Below are positions 7,255 through 14,132 of a DNA stretch of 14,136 nt, piece by piece. Source of the DNA: Pleurocapsa sp. MO_226.B13 (GTDB taxonomy: Bacteria; Cyanobacteriota; Cyanobacteriia; Cyanobacteriales; Xenococcaceae); NCBI GenBank assembly GCA_030064795.1, contig JASJEI010000165.1, forward strand, positions 1-14,136. The letters are read 5' to 3'. The notes below the pieces were generated by a model. That model was given only the letters and a program-made list of their open reading frames with translations. It was not told the DNA's origin and did no database searches. Made by a program: the position numbers and the translations under genes. How positions within the stretch are numbered: position 1 is the stretch's first letter; each line of letters begins with the position of its first letter.

Positions 7255-8130
7255 GTGGTAGTTAAACCAGATTGGTTGAGAGTAAAAGCACCGCAAGTCG
7301 AACGAGTAGGTAGTGTTAAAGAGATATTACGCGATTTATCTCTAAATACTGTCTGCGAAGAAGCATCGTGTCCCAATATCGGCGAATGCTTTAGTGTTGG
7401 TACGGCAACTTTTTTAATTATGGGGCCAGCCTGTACTCGCGCCTGTCCCTATTGCGATATTGACTTTGAGAAAAAACCAAAAGCACTCGATCTAAACGAA
7501 CCACTCCAGTTAGCCGAAGCGGTACGTCGTCTCAAACTCAACCACGTGGTAATCACTTCAGTCAACCGCGACGATCTTCCCGACGAGGGTGCATCCCAAT
7601 TTGTACGCTGTATCGAGGAAGTTAGAAAAGTCTCCCCACAAACTACAATCGAGTTATTAATTCCCGACTTGTGTGGTAACTGGGATGCACTAGAAACAAT
7701 TTTGACCGCTCAACCCGATGTACTCAACCACAACACTGAAACTATTCCCCGACTATATAAAAGAGTGCGTCCTCAAGGAGACTATCAGCGATCGCTCGAA
7801 CTACTAAAACGCACTCGCGAAATTGCCCCCTGGGTATATACCAAATCTGGCATCATGGTGGGTTTGGGAGAAACCGACGCAGAAGTAAGAGAGGTAATTC
7901 AGAACTTACGTAGTGTAGACTGCGACATTCTAACTATTGGACAATATCTCCAGCCTTCCCAAAAACATCTGGGAGTCAAAAACTTTGTTACCCCCGAACA
8001 GTTTAAAGCTTGGCAAGAATTTGGCGAGTCGATTGGTTTTTTACAGGTGGTTTCTAGTCCTCTAACTCGTAGTTCCTATCACGCAGAACAAGTTAGAGCC
8101 TTGATGCAGCTTTATCCCCGTCAGAGATAA
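7255..8130 (+). CDS. lipA: Lipoyl synthase
   Basis: This radical SAM enzyme inserts two sulfur atoms into protein-bound octanoyl groups to make lipoyl cofactor for the 2-oxoacid dehydrogenases and the glycine cleavage system. The auxiliary iron-sulfur cluster motif C-x4-C-x5-C is at Cys34, Cys39 and Cys45. The radical SAM motif CTRACPYC gives Cys60, Cys64 and Cys67. The auxiliary cluster's serine ligand is in the terminal RSSYHA motif (residues 272-277). Length is 291 residues, normal for the family. The start is GTG at 7255, giving the usual cyanobacterial beginning [18 protein letters not shown] at 7241-7245 is about 9 nt upstream and GGGAG abuts the start. Neighbours are unrelated, and no lipB is adjacent. 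Some cyanobacteria carry two lipA genes, so this could be either copy. Confidence 0.96.
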   Translation: MVVKPDWLRVKAPQVERVGSVKEILRDLSLNTVCEEASCPNIGECFSVGTATFLIMGPACTRACPYCDIDFEKKPKALDLNEPLQLAEAVRRLKLNHVVITSVNRDDLPDEGASQFVRCIEEVRKVSPQTTIELLIPDLCGNWDALETILTAQPDVLNHNTETIPRLYKRVRPQGDYQRSLELLKRTREIAPWVYTKSGIMVGLGETDAEVREVIQNLRSVDCDILTIGQYLQPSQKHLGVKNFVTPEQFKAWQEFGESIGFLQVVSSPLTRSSYHAEQVRALMQLYPRQR

Positions 8131-8156
8131 GCAAGGAGAAAGTACAATCCCGAACT

Positions 8157-8233
8157 GTAGAGACGTAGCCCTAAAGGACTCGCGCTCGTCTAACAACTTG
8201 CTTGCGCAACCGCATCCCATACTACGTCTCTAC
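8157..8233. repeat. MITE-like palindromic element downstream of lipA
   Basis: A perfect 12-bp inverted repeat, GTAGAGACGTAG (8157-8168) and CTACGTCTCTAC (8222-8233), encloses 53 bp. The interior contains CCCTAAAGGACT (8169-8180) and CGCAACCGCAT (8205-8215), both also found in the palindrome cluster at 10349-10411. This is typical of small non-coding interspersed repeats of cyanobacteria. It may also help end the lipA transcript. Confidence 0.7.
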
Positions 8234-8743
8234 CTGTATGCCTTCTGCCTGTTTGAATTTCTCCTGTGTAATTACCCAGAAACTCTTCTGTAAACACTTA
8301 ATTTGCTCAACCTGGACACCGTTGTTAATTAACGGTTTCTTTTTTTTGGTTATTTTTCGCTCGTCATTAGTCAATCTGACTCTAATCCAAACACCGTAAG
8401 AGTTATAGCGTCTAATTGAGCTAGTTAGATCGAGCGATCGCTTAACTTAAGTTGTTAAGAAATATTACGGTTTTTTTCTTTTGGGGAACTTTTGATTACT
8501 CCTCTTCTTCCTCACACCAGAAAGCAATATTTGTAGGCTTCCTCAAAATCATTGTGATTTTAACAACAATCAGCCAACCGTGTTGTTACTGAGAATAGAC
8601 CCACAAAGCTGAGAAAAGAGGAAAAAAACTTCAGTTATGTTCTTTTTCGCGCTGAATTGGGCAACCTATTTTCAGAGGGGGAGTCAACGGTATACCGCCG
8701 TTAAATCCACAACCTTTACTGGAGTCGTAAATAAGAGATCGCT
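8234..8743. promoter_or_regulatory. Long leader/promoter region of the sigma factor gene
   Basis: No supported gene lies in this 510-bp stretch. It contains a HIP1 site near 8433, a T-run at 8471-8477, and near its 3' end the perfect palindrome CGGTATACCG (8688-8697). Around the palindrome AACGG (8686-8690) can pair with CCGTT (8698-8702). The palindrome lies 46 bp before the start codon, so it could be an operator or a leader hairpin. GGAG at 8721-8724 is 19 nt from the ATG, too far for an ideal Shine-Dalgarno. No promoter elements were assigned with confidence. Confidence 0.4.
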
Positions 8744-10000
8744 ATGCTTGCTAGTTCTTCATACGTTGAAACCGAGGGAGATAATTCTTCCATCAATCCC
8801 GATCTAAATCTTGATTTAGAAGCCCACAATGATAGTTCCGATAAGTTGACCGAAGAGCTTGTAGAACTTGATTTAGATACAGTAGATTCCGAAAATGTTT
8901 CTCGAAGAGGCAGCCGTACTACTACCGATTTGGTTCGACTATATTTACAAGAAATTGGTAGAGTTCCTTTACTAGAAAGAGATGAAGAAGTATCCGAAGC
9001 CCAAAAAGTCCAACGACATATCCAAATTATAGAACAACGCGCTAAAGCTGCCGAAGAAGGCAATACAACCCTGCAAGAATTTATTAGGCTTGTTGATGTC
9101 CACGATCGCCTGGTTACTCAACTTAGTCATCGTCCTTCCCTGAAAAGATGGTCTATGGCAGTGGAGATGGAAATTCCTCTACTAAAAGAGAATTTAGCTA
9201 AAGGAAAACAGGATTGGGCCGAAGTTATTGGCTGTAGTGTCAAAGAATTAGACAAAATTCAAAAAAGTGGCATTAGAGCAAAAGAACATATGATCAAGGC
9301 GAATTTACGCCTAGTGGTTTCCGTAGCCAAAAAATATCAAAATCGCGGTTTAGAGTTACTTGACTTGATTCAAGAAGGCACTTTAGGGTTAGAAAGAGCC
9401 GTAGAAAAATTTGACCCCACCAAAGGCTATCGTTTTAGTACTTATGCTTACTGGTGGATTCGTCAGGGTATTACTAGAGCGATCGCCACTCAAAGTAGAA
9501 CGATTCGCCTTCCCGTACATATCACTGAGAAACTCAACAAGATCAAAAAAGCTCAACGCAAAATTTCTCAAGAAAAAGGACGCACTCCTAAAATTGAAGA
9601 TATTGCTCAAGAGTTAGACATGACTGCTGCTCAAATCCGTGAAGTCTTGTTACGAGTACCCCGTTCGGTTTCTTTAGAAATTAAAGTCGGCAAGGAAAAG
9701 GATACAGAATTAGGAGACTTATTGGAAACCGAAAGTGCTTCTCCTGAAGAAACTTTGATGCGAGAATCTTTACAAAAAGACTTGCACTATCTTCTTTCTG
9801 AATTAACTAGTCGCGAACGAGAAGTTATCCAAATGCGCTTTGGTTTTGGCGGAGAAAAACCTTTCTCTTTAGCCGAGATTGGACGTTGTTTAGAATTATC
9901 TCGCGAACGAGTACGTCAAATTGAAGCCAAGGCACTACAAAAATTACGTCAACCCCGACGCAGAAGTTTAATTAGAGATTATCTAGAGTCTCTCAGTTAA
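8744..10000 (+). CDS. sigC: RpoD-like group 2 sigma factor, SigC type
   Basis: This is a sigma-70 family subunit that directs RNA polymerase to promoters. An acidic, low-similarity N-terminus (residues 1-55) precedes region 1.2 (TDLVRLYLQEIGRVPLLERDEE, about 61-82). An extended non-conserved region (85-175) holds the RPSLKRW segment. Regions 2.1-2.4 cover 180-250, with ANLRLVVSVAKKYQNRGLELLDLIQ for core binding and YAYWWIRQGITRAIA for -10 melting and recognition. Region 3 runs about 255-330. Region 4 ends with the helix-turn-helix LSRERVRQIEAKALQKLRQ. At 418 residues with this insert it best fits SigC, a non-essential group 2 factor linked in model cyanobacteria to stationary phase, heat and carbon/nitrogen adjustment. 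The paralogue call could be wrong, but the sigma family call is certain. Its stop codon is 1 nt from element B. Confidence 0.9.
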   Translation: MLASSSYVETEGDNSSINPDLNLDLEAHNDSSDKLTEELVELDLDTVDSENVSRRGSRTTTDLVRLYLQEIGRVPLLERDEEVSEAQKVQRHIQIIEQRAKAAEEGNTTLQEFIRLVDVHDRLVTQLSHRPSLKRWSMAVEMEIPLLKENLAKGKQDWAEVIGCSVKELDKIQKSGIRAKEHMIKANLRLVVSVAKKYQNRGLELLDLIQEGTLGLERAVEKFDPTKGYRFSTYAYWWIRQGITRAIATQSRTIRLPVHITEKLNKIKKAQRKISQEKGRTPKIEDIAQELDMTAAQIREVLLRVPRSVSLEIKVGKEKDTELGDLLETESASPEETLMRESLQKDLHYLLSELTSREREVIQMRFGFGGEKPFSLAEIGRCLELSRERVRQIEAKALQKLRQPRRRSLIRDYLESLS

Positions 10001-10001
10001 A

Positions 10002-10300
10002 GTGACATCCTCCCGACACCGACCCTAACGGGTACGGTGCGGGCTTCCATTGTCGCCAATAGATCTTGCTCTCCTAACACCTGATGGTCAGTTGCGCCAC
10101 TACATGCGGCGAACTATGCGCCTTTGTCTAGAACTAAGTTCCCCGACAGTACGACTTGAGTATCATGCCACTCGCTTATATCACGAGGGGCTGTCTTCCG
10201 AGGAAACCTCGGAAGTTTATACGCCCCGTCGCCGTAAAAACACAAAGGACTTGTCCGCATATCGGTGCTTTACGCTTGCAATTGGTAAAATTCATGAGTA
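10002..10300 (+). ncRNA. Structured element B, directly after the sigma factor gene; possible nuclease-less HEARO/IscB omega-RNA or IS200/IS605 end
   Basis: The element begins at GTGA (10002-10005), one base after the sigC stop. A terminal hairpin follows (10012-10043): stems CCCG/CGGG, CACCG/CGGTG and ACCC/GGGT with two single-base bulges and a TAAC loop. It then carries the same block order as element A: AATAGATCTTGCT (10058-10070), TCTAGAAC (10127-10134), CCCCGACA-GTACG (10141-10153) and CCGAGGAAACCTCGG (10198-10212). HEARO RNAs are reported to sit at ATGA or GTGA sites, which fits. An ATG at 10294 opens only 7 codons before a stop, as if a downstream gene had been deleted. Strand and family are inference. 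The 83-codon plus frame across it is not considered a gene. Confidence 0.4.
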
Positions 10301-10304
10301 GCGA

Positions 10305-10420
10305 CGGTTCGCTCTAAAGGACTTGCTGAGTCTAACGACTTGTGCCGCGAAGCCCTAAAGGACTAACTTCGTGTCGCAAATCCTTTAGGGCTTCCGCAAA
10401 CGCAACCGCATCGCGAACCG
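10305..10420. repeat. Nested palindromes downstream of element B
   Basis: The outer inverted repeat is CGGTTCGC (10305-10312) with GCGAACCG (10413-10420). The inner one is a perfect 14-bp stem GAAGCCCTAAAGGA (10349-10362) with TCCTTTAGGGCTTC (10381-10394) and an 18-nt loop. The motif CTAAAGGACT appears twice here (10314, 10355), and CGCAACCGCAT (10401-10411) is shared with the element at 8157-8233. This looks like one small repeat inserted in or beside another. Confidence 0.7.
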
Positions 10421-10694
10421 CCATTACTGTCCTTACCTAATTTCGACTATAGGGGGCAAAAATAATAATTTTAAAAAACTTTAAAGATTTACAATTAGCG
10501 AATGGCTCAAGTTACTGTCAAAGATTATTTAAAGGGATATACAGTATTCTTATTTCCACCTTGAAAATAACATCATAGTTGGTAATTGTTGGTTGTGTCG
10601 CGATCGCGCTGTAATTCATGTTGGTTTTAATAATCATTAATCTATTTATAGATTATGATAATGGTCGTTAATTCTGAAAGTATCTCAAACGACC
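10421..10694. other. Upstream region of the diguanylate cyclase gene
   Basis: AT-rich sequence with one HIP1 site near 10599 and no gene. A 7-bp dyad TAATCTA/TAGATTA surrounds about 10638-10655. The cyclase promoter must lie here; no -10/-35 pair was identified with confidence. Confidence 0.4.
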
Positions 10695-12647
10695 GTGCAA
10701 ACTATCAGTTCACTCATTAAGGTTCTGCTGCTAGAAGATAGTCACAATGGTAATGAGTCAATCGAATCGTTGCTAAGTACGATAACTAAATATGAAGTCG
10801 AAGTATATTCCGTTTCAGATTTAACTAAAGGATTAGATTATTTAAAACATAATCTAGTCGATCTTGCTTTGATAAATTTAAAGGATAACGGTATCTATGA
10901 AGAGAATGTTCGGCAAAAAATTTATGCAATTTCTCCACGATTACCGCTAGTTTTTGTAATTGCCAATAAACAGCAAAAAATATCTATTCAAAACCAGAAT
11001 ATTAATCTTCCCAGCCAACAAAGAGGAACTCAAGATTTTCTGGTCAAACATCGACTATCAGCATCACTACTAGAAAGTTCGATCGCTCATGTTTTAGCTG
11101 AAACTTGGTTAATAGAGCAATTACAAAAAGTCAAAGAAGATAATTTACAGTTAAAGTCTCAACTAGAAGACACTCAAGAATTATTTAAGACTGTAGTAGA
11201 TAGTACCTCTACTTTAATGTGGATGATAGATGCTGAAGAGAACTATACTTTTTTAAATCAGGCTTGGTTGAGTTTTACCGGGAAAACTTTAGAGGAAGGA
11301 TTGAAAGAAAATTGGCGCGATCGCATTCATCCAGAAGATTTAACTAAGTGCGATCGGGCTTATCAATCTGCTCTTAAAAAATGCCAGGGATTTCAAATTG
11401 AGTATCGGATCGGGCGTTTTGATGCTGTTTATCGAACTATTTTAAACACCGCAGTACGCCGACATAATTCTAAAGGAGAATATGCAGGTTTACTTTGCTC
11501 GTGTCTGGATATTACTCAACGAAAAAAGATCGAAGAAAAAGTAATTCGACAAGCACAGACTGACAGAATTTTAGCAGATATTACCCAAAAGATTCATGGT
11601 TCTCTAGATTTAGATATAATTCTGCAAACCGCAGCCGAACAAGTCGATCGGTATTTATTGGCAGATAAAGTTTATATTGCTAAAATTATTGACAAACGTC
11701 GATTGTGCTTATTGTTTGAATCGAGATTGAACAGTACTAACTTAACCTGTAATTGTTCTCCAACTAAACAACTACCTACAAAACAACTCGTAGATAATTT
11801 CCAGCAATTAGCCAAAGGAGAAATTGTTGCCCAGGACAATACCTCGACTTCAGAAATTTTTAAAACAGGTAGTTTAGCATTATCTTGCGCCTCATACTCT
11901 TTATTATTAGTTCCGATTATTTCTCATCACGAACTTTGGGGTTTACTTTGTGTCGAGCAAAAACTTCAGCCTCGGTGTTGGCAACCAGATGAAATAAGAC
12001 TTTTAAAGCGAGTTGCAATACAATTAGGAATTGCCATCAAACAATCAGAACTCTATCAAGAATTAGAAGAACTTTCCGTTGTTGATGGCTTAACTAAAAT
12101 CGCTAATCGCCGTAAATTCGATCGCTATATAGTCAGCGAATGGAAAAGATTAGCTAGAGAAAAAAGACCCTTATCTTTAATTCTTTGCGATGTAGACCAT
12201 TTCAAACTATATAATGATACCTACGGTCATCAAGCAGGCGATCGCTGTCTCAAAATAGTAGCTCAAGCAATAAGCAAAGTAATCAAGCGTCCCGCAGATT
12301 TATCTGCTCGTTATGGCGGAGAAGAATTCGCGGTAATTTTACCCAATACAAATGCTGAAGGGGCAAAATACTTGGCTCAACAGATCCGCTTAAAGATCGA
12401 ATCTCTGAAAATTCCCCATATTAATTCTCCTGTAGATCTCTATGTCACTCTTTCTTTTGGGGTAGCAAGCTGCATTCCTAATGGTAAAGTAGATGCTTCT
12501 GCTTTGGTGTCAGCAGCAGATCGAGGTTTATATCAGGCTAAGGAATTAGGGCGCAACCAGGTTGTAGACACGACTTGGAAGGTTAGGGCGATCGCTAAAA
12601 AAAATCAAGTATTTGACACGACTATCCAAGTGAGAGGAAAAATGTGA
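10695..12647 (+). CDS. Diguanylate cyclase with pseudo-receiver, PAS and GAF domains
   Basis: The protein should make cyclic di-GMP from two GTP in response to sensed signals. Residues 8-125 form a receiver fold (VLLLED at 10-15, DFLVKH with Lys118), but the phospho-accepting Asp is replaced by Asn61 in LALINLKD. A short coiled coil (138-165) leads to a PAS domain (about 160-285, ending in LDITQRKK). A GAF domain (about 290-455) resembles cyanobacteriochrome GAFs (LVPIISHHELWGLLCVEQ, then QSELYQE), yet lacks the Cys-His that holds a bilin. The GGDEF domain (463-625) is intact: DGLTKIANRRKF, metal-binding CDVDHF (498-503), catalytic GGEEF (541-545), and an inhibitory RxxD (532-535). No EAL domain, signal peptide or membrane segment is present, so it is cytoplasmic. 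The start is GTG at 10695. Residues 621-650 come from a 48-bp repeat and the neighbouring IS end. Confidence 0.93.
   Translation: MQTISSLIKVLLLEDSHNGNESIESLLSTITKYEVEVYSVSDLTKGLDYLKHNLVDLALINLKDNGIYEENVRQKIYAISPRLPLVFVIANKQQKISIQNQNINLPSQQRGTQDFLVKHRLSASLLESSIAHVLAETWLIEQLQKVKEDNLQLKSQLEDTQELFKTVVDSTSTLMWMIDAEENYTFLNQAWLSFTGKTLEEGLKENWRDRIHPEDLTKCDRAYQSALKKCQGFQIEYRIGRFDAVYRTILNTAVRRHNSKGEYAGLLCSCLDITQRKKIEEKVIRQAQTDRILADITQKIHGSLDLDIILQTAAEQVDRYLLADKVYIAKIIDKRRLCLLFESRLNSTNLTCNCSPTKQLPTKQLVDNFQQLAKGEIVAQDNTSTSEIFKTGSLALSCASYSLLLVPIISHHELWGLLCVEQKLQPRCWQPDEIRLLKRVAIQLGIAIKQSELYQELEELSVVDGLTKIANRRKFDRYIVSEWKRLAREKRPLSLILCDVDHFKLYNDTYGHQAGDRCLKIVAQAISKVIKRPADLSARYGGEEFAVILPNTNAEGAKYLAQQIRLKIESLKIPHINSPVDLYVTLSFGVASCIPNGKVDASALVSAADRGLYQAKELGRNQVVDTTWKVRAIAKKNQVFDTTIQVRGKM
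12555..12641 (+). repeat. Imperfect 48-bp tandem repeat in the cyclase 3' end
   Basis: The first unit starts at 12555 and the second at 12603. In protein it reads NQVVDTTWKVR then NQVFDTTIQVR. GACACGACT is identical in both units. The first unit also contains the 18-bp sequence found inverted at the right end of the IS. Confidence 0.7.
12568..12585 (+). repeat. Left 18-bp inverted repeat of the IS (candidate)
   Basis: It is identical to the reverse complement of 14115-14132. It lies inside the cyclase coding region (encoding DTTWKV) about 93 bp before the transposase start. Confidence 0.75.
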
Positions 12648-12677
12648 AACTGAGGAGAGAGATATCCCTTAATAAAA

Positions 12678-14078
12678 ATGCTTCCTCTAGTTGGTATCCC
12701 AGAAACAGTAGCACAGTTCCTCAAGCAATATCGAAAAGTATTTTGCCCAGAAGCAGGCTTTAAACATATCAGCAGTTACATAAATGGACTACTGATGAGT
12801 CCGAACAAAACTCTACAAGGAATTTACAGTCAATTAGTCTGGGATGAAGAGAATAAAGTAAGTAGACGTGCAATGCACGAAGCAGTGTTTGAAGCAGGAT
12901 GGAAGTATGAGGAATTAATGAGACAGCACAGAAAAGTATTAGCTCCTGTACATCGAGGAAAAGGAAGAGAAATAATTGCCCTGGATTGGACATTTTCCTA
13001 CCATCCTTATAGTGAAAAAATCTTTGCAGCTAAAGAAGCCTATGACTATGTAAATCGATGCTGGAGTTGTTACCAGACAGTAGTCACAGCATCTATATCT
13101 AATGCTCAAGGAATCGATGGAATTGCCGTAGAAGTTCAGTATCCAAACTATGAAAAAGAAGAGTTAGCCTACTTGGAAATGACTGCGAAAGAAAACTACG
13201 AGCAAATGGAGCAAGTAAGAGAACGCCTATTAGAATTGCTTCATTATCAAAAAAATCGATTATCTGATCGCAAGCGAACTGAAATTGCCGTAGATATTGT
13301 TCGTCAATTAGAGTCGGAAGGTCAATTCCCGAATGCAGATTATGCTTTTGACCAGGGAGTTTTATCTCGTCCCTTAACTGAAGTAATTGAAGAGAGTGGA
13401 AAACATTGGGTGACGGAAATAGAGCGATCGCGTAATGTGATGTGGAATGGTCAATGGCAAAGAGTCGATCGAGTTGCAGAGGAATTAAAAACCGAGCATC
13501 CAGAAAGCTTTCGTCACAAATTAGTTCGCTGTCGAAACAGCGAGCAAAGAGAGATTTGGGCTTTTACTAAAGTAGTTCGTCTCAAAAAATATGGTCGCAA
13601 ACGATTAGTAATTGTCCATGAACAATCAGATTTAAGTGATACCCCAAGGTTTCTCTTGACTGATGCTCTGCATTGGGATGCCTCAAGAATATTTGCTACT
13701 TGGAGTTATCGTTGGTCAGTGGAAATGCGGAATGCACCCGCCCGCAAGCTCTTGAGGTCGCCTCAAGAGAACGGGCGGGTTTTTCATGAGTTCTCCAAAC
13801 AATTAGTTGGTTTTGAGTCGGCTCAGCTACGGAATGAGGAAGCGGTTAAACGTCACTTCTGTTTAAGTTGTGTAGCGCAATCGGCACTTCAATCCGCTAG
13901 TTGTAGTGGCAGAAAATCAGAACAGTTTAACTTGACTCAAGAACACGAGTCAACTATTGGTCAACGGCTCTATACTCTAACTCGTGAAGCTTTGCACAAC
14001 CTACTTAAACTGAATCAAACTCTATTGACGCAAGGAAAATCTACAGAACAAGTTTTGGAGGTGATGATGCCCTCATAG
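12678..14078 (+). CDS. DDE transposase of the IS701/IS4 type, interrupted in frame by a palindromic insert
   Basis: The enzyme would cut and rejoin the ends of its own IS. Candidate catalytic acids are Asp103 (ALDWTFSYHP), Asp225 (DYAFDQGVLS) and Glu349 (YRWSVE). In this family the third acid belongs to a Y-R-E-K signature in which six residues separate Glu from Lys. Here YRWSVE is followed by 18 foreign residues (MRNAPARKLLRSPQENGR, 350-367) before VFHEFSKQLVGFE resumes, so Lys374 is displaced by 18 positions. Removing the insert restores an ordinary E-VFHEFS-K spacing. The frame is otherwise complete at 466 residues with no stop or shift. The enzyme is therefore probably inactive or impaired, which is inference. 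AGGAG at 12652-12656 is about 21 nt before the ATG, and no better start signal is seen. Confidence 0.88.
   Translation: MLPLVGIPETVAQFLKQYRKVFCPEAGFKHISSYINGLLMSPNKTLQGIYSQLVWDEENKVSRRAMHEAVFEAGWKYEELMRQHRKVLAPVHRGKGREIIALDWTFSYHPYSEKIFAAKEAYDYVNRCWSCYQTVVTASISNAQGIDGIAVEVQYPNYEKEELAYLEMTAKENYEQMEQVRERLLELLHYQKNRLSDRKRTEIAVDIVRQLESEGQFPNADYAFDQGVLSRPLTEVIEESGKHWVTEIERSRNVMWNGQWQRVDRVAEELKTEHPESFRHKLVRCRNSEQREIWAFTKVVRLKKYGRKRLVIVHEQSDLSDTPRFLLTDALHWDASRIFATWSYRWSVEMRNAPARKLLRSPQENGRVFHEFSKQLVGFESAQLRNEEAVKRHFCLSCVAQSALQSASCSGRKSEQFNLTQEHESTIGQRLYTLTREALHNLLKLNQTLLTQGKSTEQVLEVMMPS
13725..13780. repeat. In-frame palindromic insertion within the transposase gene
   Basis: The 54 inserted bases (13725-13778) form a strong two-part hairpin: ACCCGCCCG (13736-13744) with CGGGCGGGT (13772-13780), and inside it CTCTTGAGG (13749-13757) with CCTCAAGAG (13761-13769) around a TCG loop. 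That makes 18 paired bases with a small 4x2 internal loop. TTTT follows the stem, so it also looks like an intrinsic terminator. The insert is far more GC-rich than the surrounding gene. Confidence 0.85.
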
Positions 14079-14114
14079 TAATTTTTACTCAGTTCAACCC
14101 TACTTTTAATTGAA

Positions 14115-14132
14115 TAACCTTCCAAGTCGTGT
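14115..14132 (-). repeat. Right 18-bp inverted repeat of the IS
   Basis: It is an exact reverse complement of 12568-12585, 37 bp after the transposase stop. Only four bases of the window remain beyond it, so the outer flank and any target duplication cannot be judged. Confidence 0.75.

Larger units (their letters stand above)
12568..14132 (+). mobile_element. Insertion sequence with IS701/IS4-type DDE transposase
   Basis: A single transposase gene is flanked by a perfect 18-bp inverted repeat, ACACGACTTGGAAGGTTA at 12568-12585 and its complement at 14115-14132, giving an element of about 1,565 bp. A second, weaker left-end candidate begins at 12616 (ACACGACT), in the next 48-bp repeat unit. 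No target duplication is evident next to either end, so the exact left boundary is uncertain. The left end lies inside the cyclase coding sequence and replaces its natural C-terminal tail. The copy carries a 54-bp palindromic insertion in the transposase gene. Confidence 0.65.

Noticed and set aside
8202..8399. 65-codon frame between lipA and the sigma factor gene
   Set aside because: It starts inside the palindromic repeat, has no Shine-Dalgarno, and its Cys- and Phe-rich composition looks like translated non-coding DNA.
8498..8518. Resemblance to the Yfr1 small RNA core (ACUCCUCACAC)
   Set aside because: ACTCCTC and CTCACAC occur, but they are separated by extra bases, so the invariant 11-nt core is not intact, and no flanking Yfr1 stems were seen.
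10050..10301. 83-codon open frame on the plus strand as a protein gene
   Set aside because: It lies entirely within structured element B. Its sequence shows no domain, and the shared blocks with element A are at the nucleotide level only.
13736..13784. Genuine end of a shorter transposase gene at the terminator-like hairpin
   Set aside because: The reading frame continues unbroken into the conserved VFHEFSKQLVGFE segment and the normal C-terminal part, so the hairpin is an insertion inside the gene, not its end.
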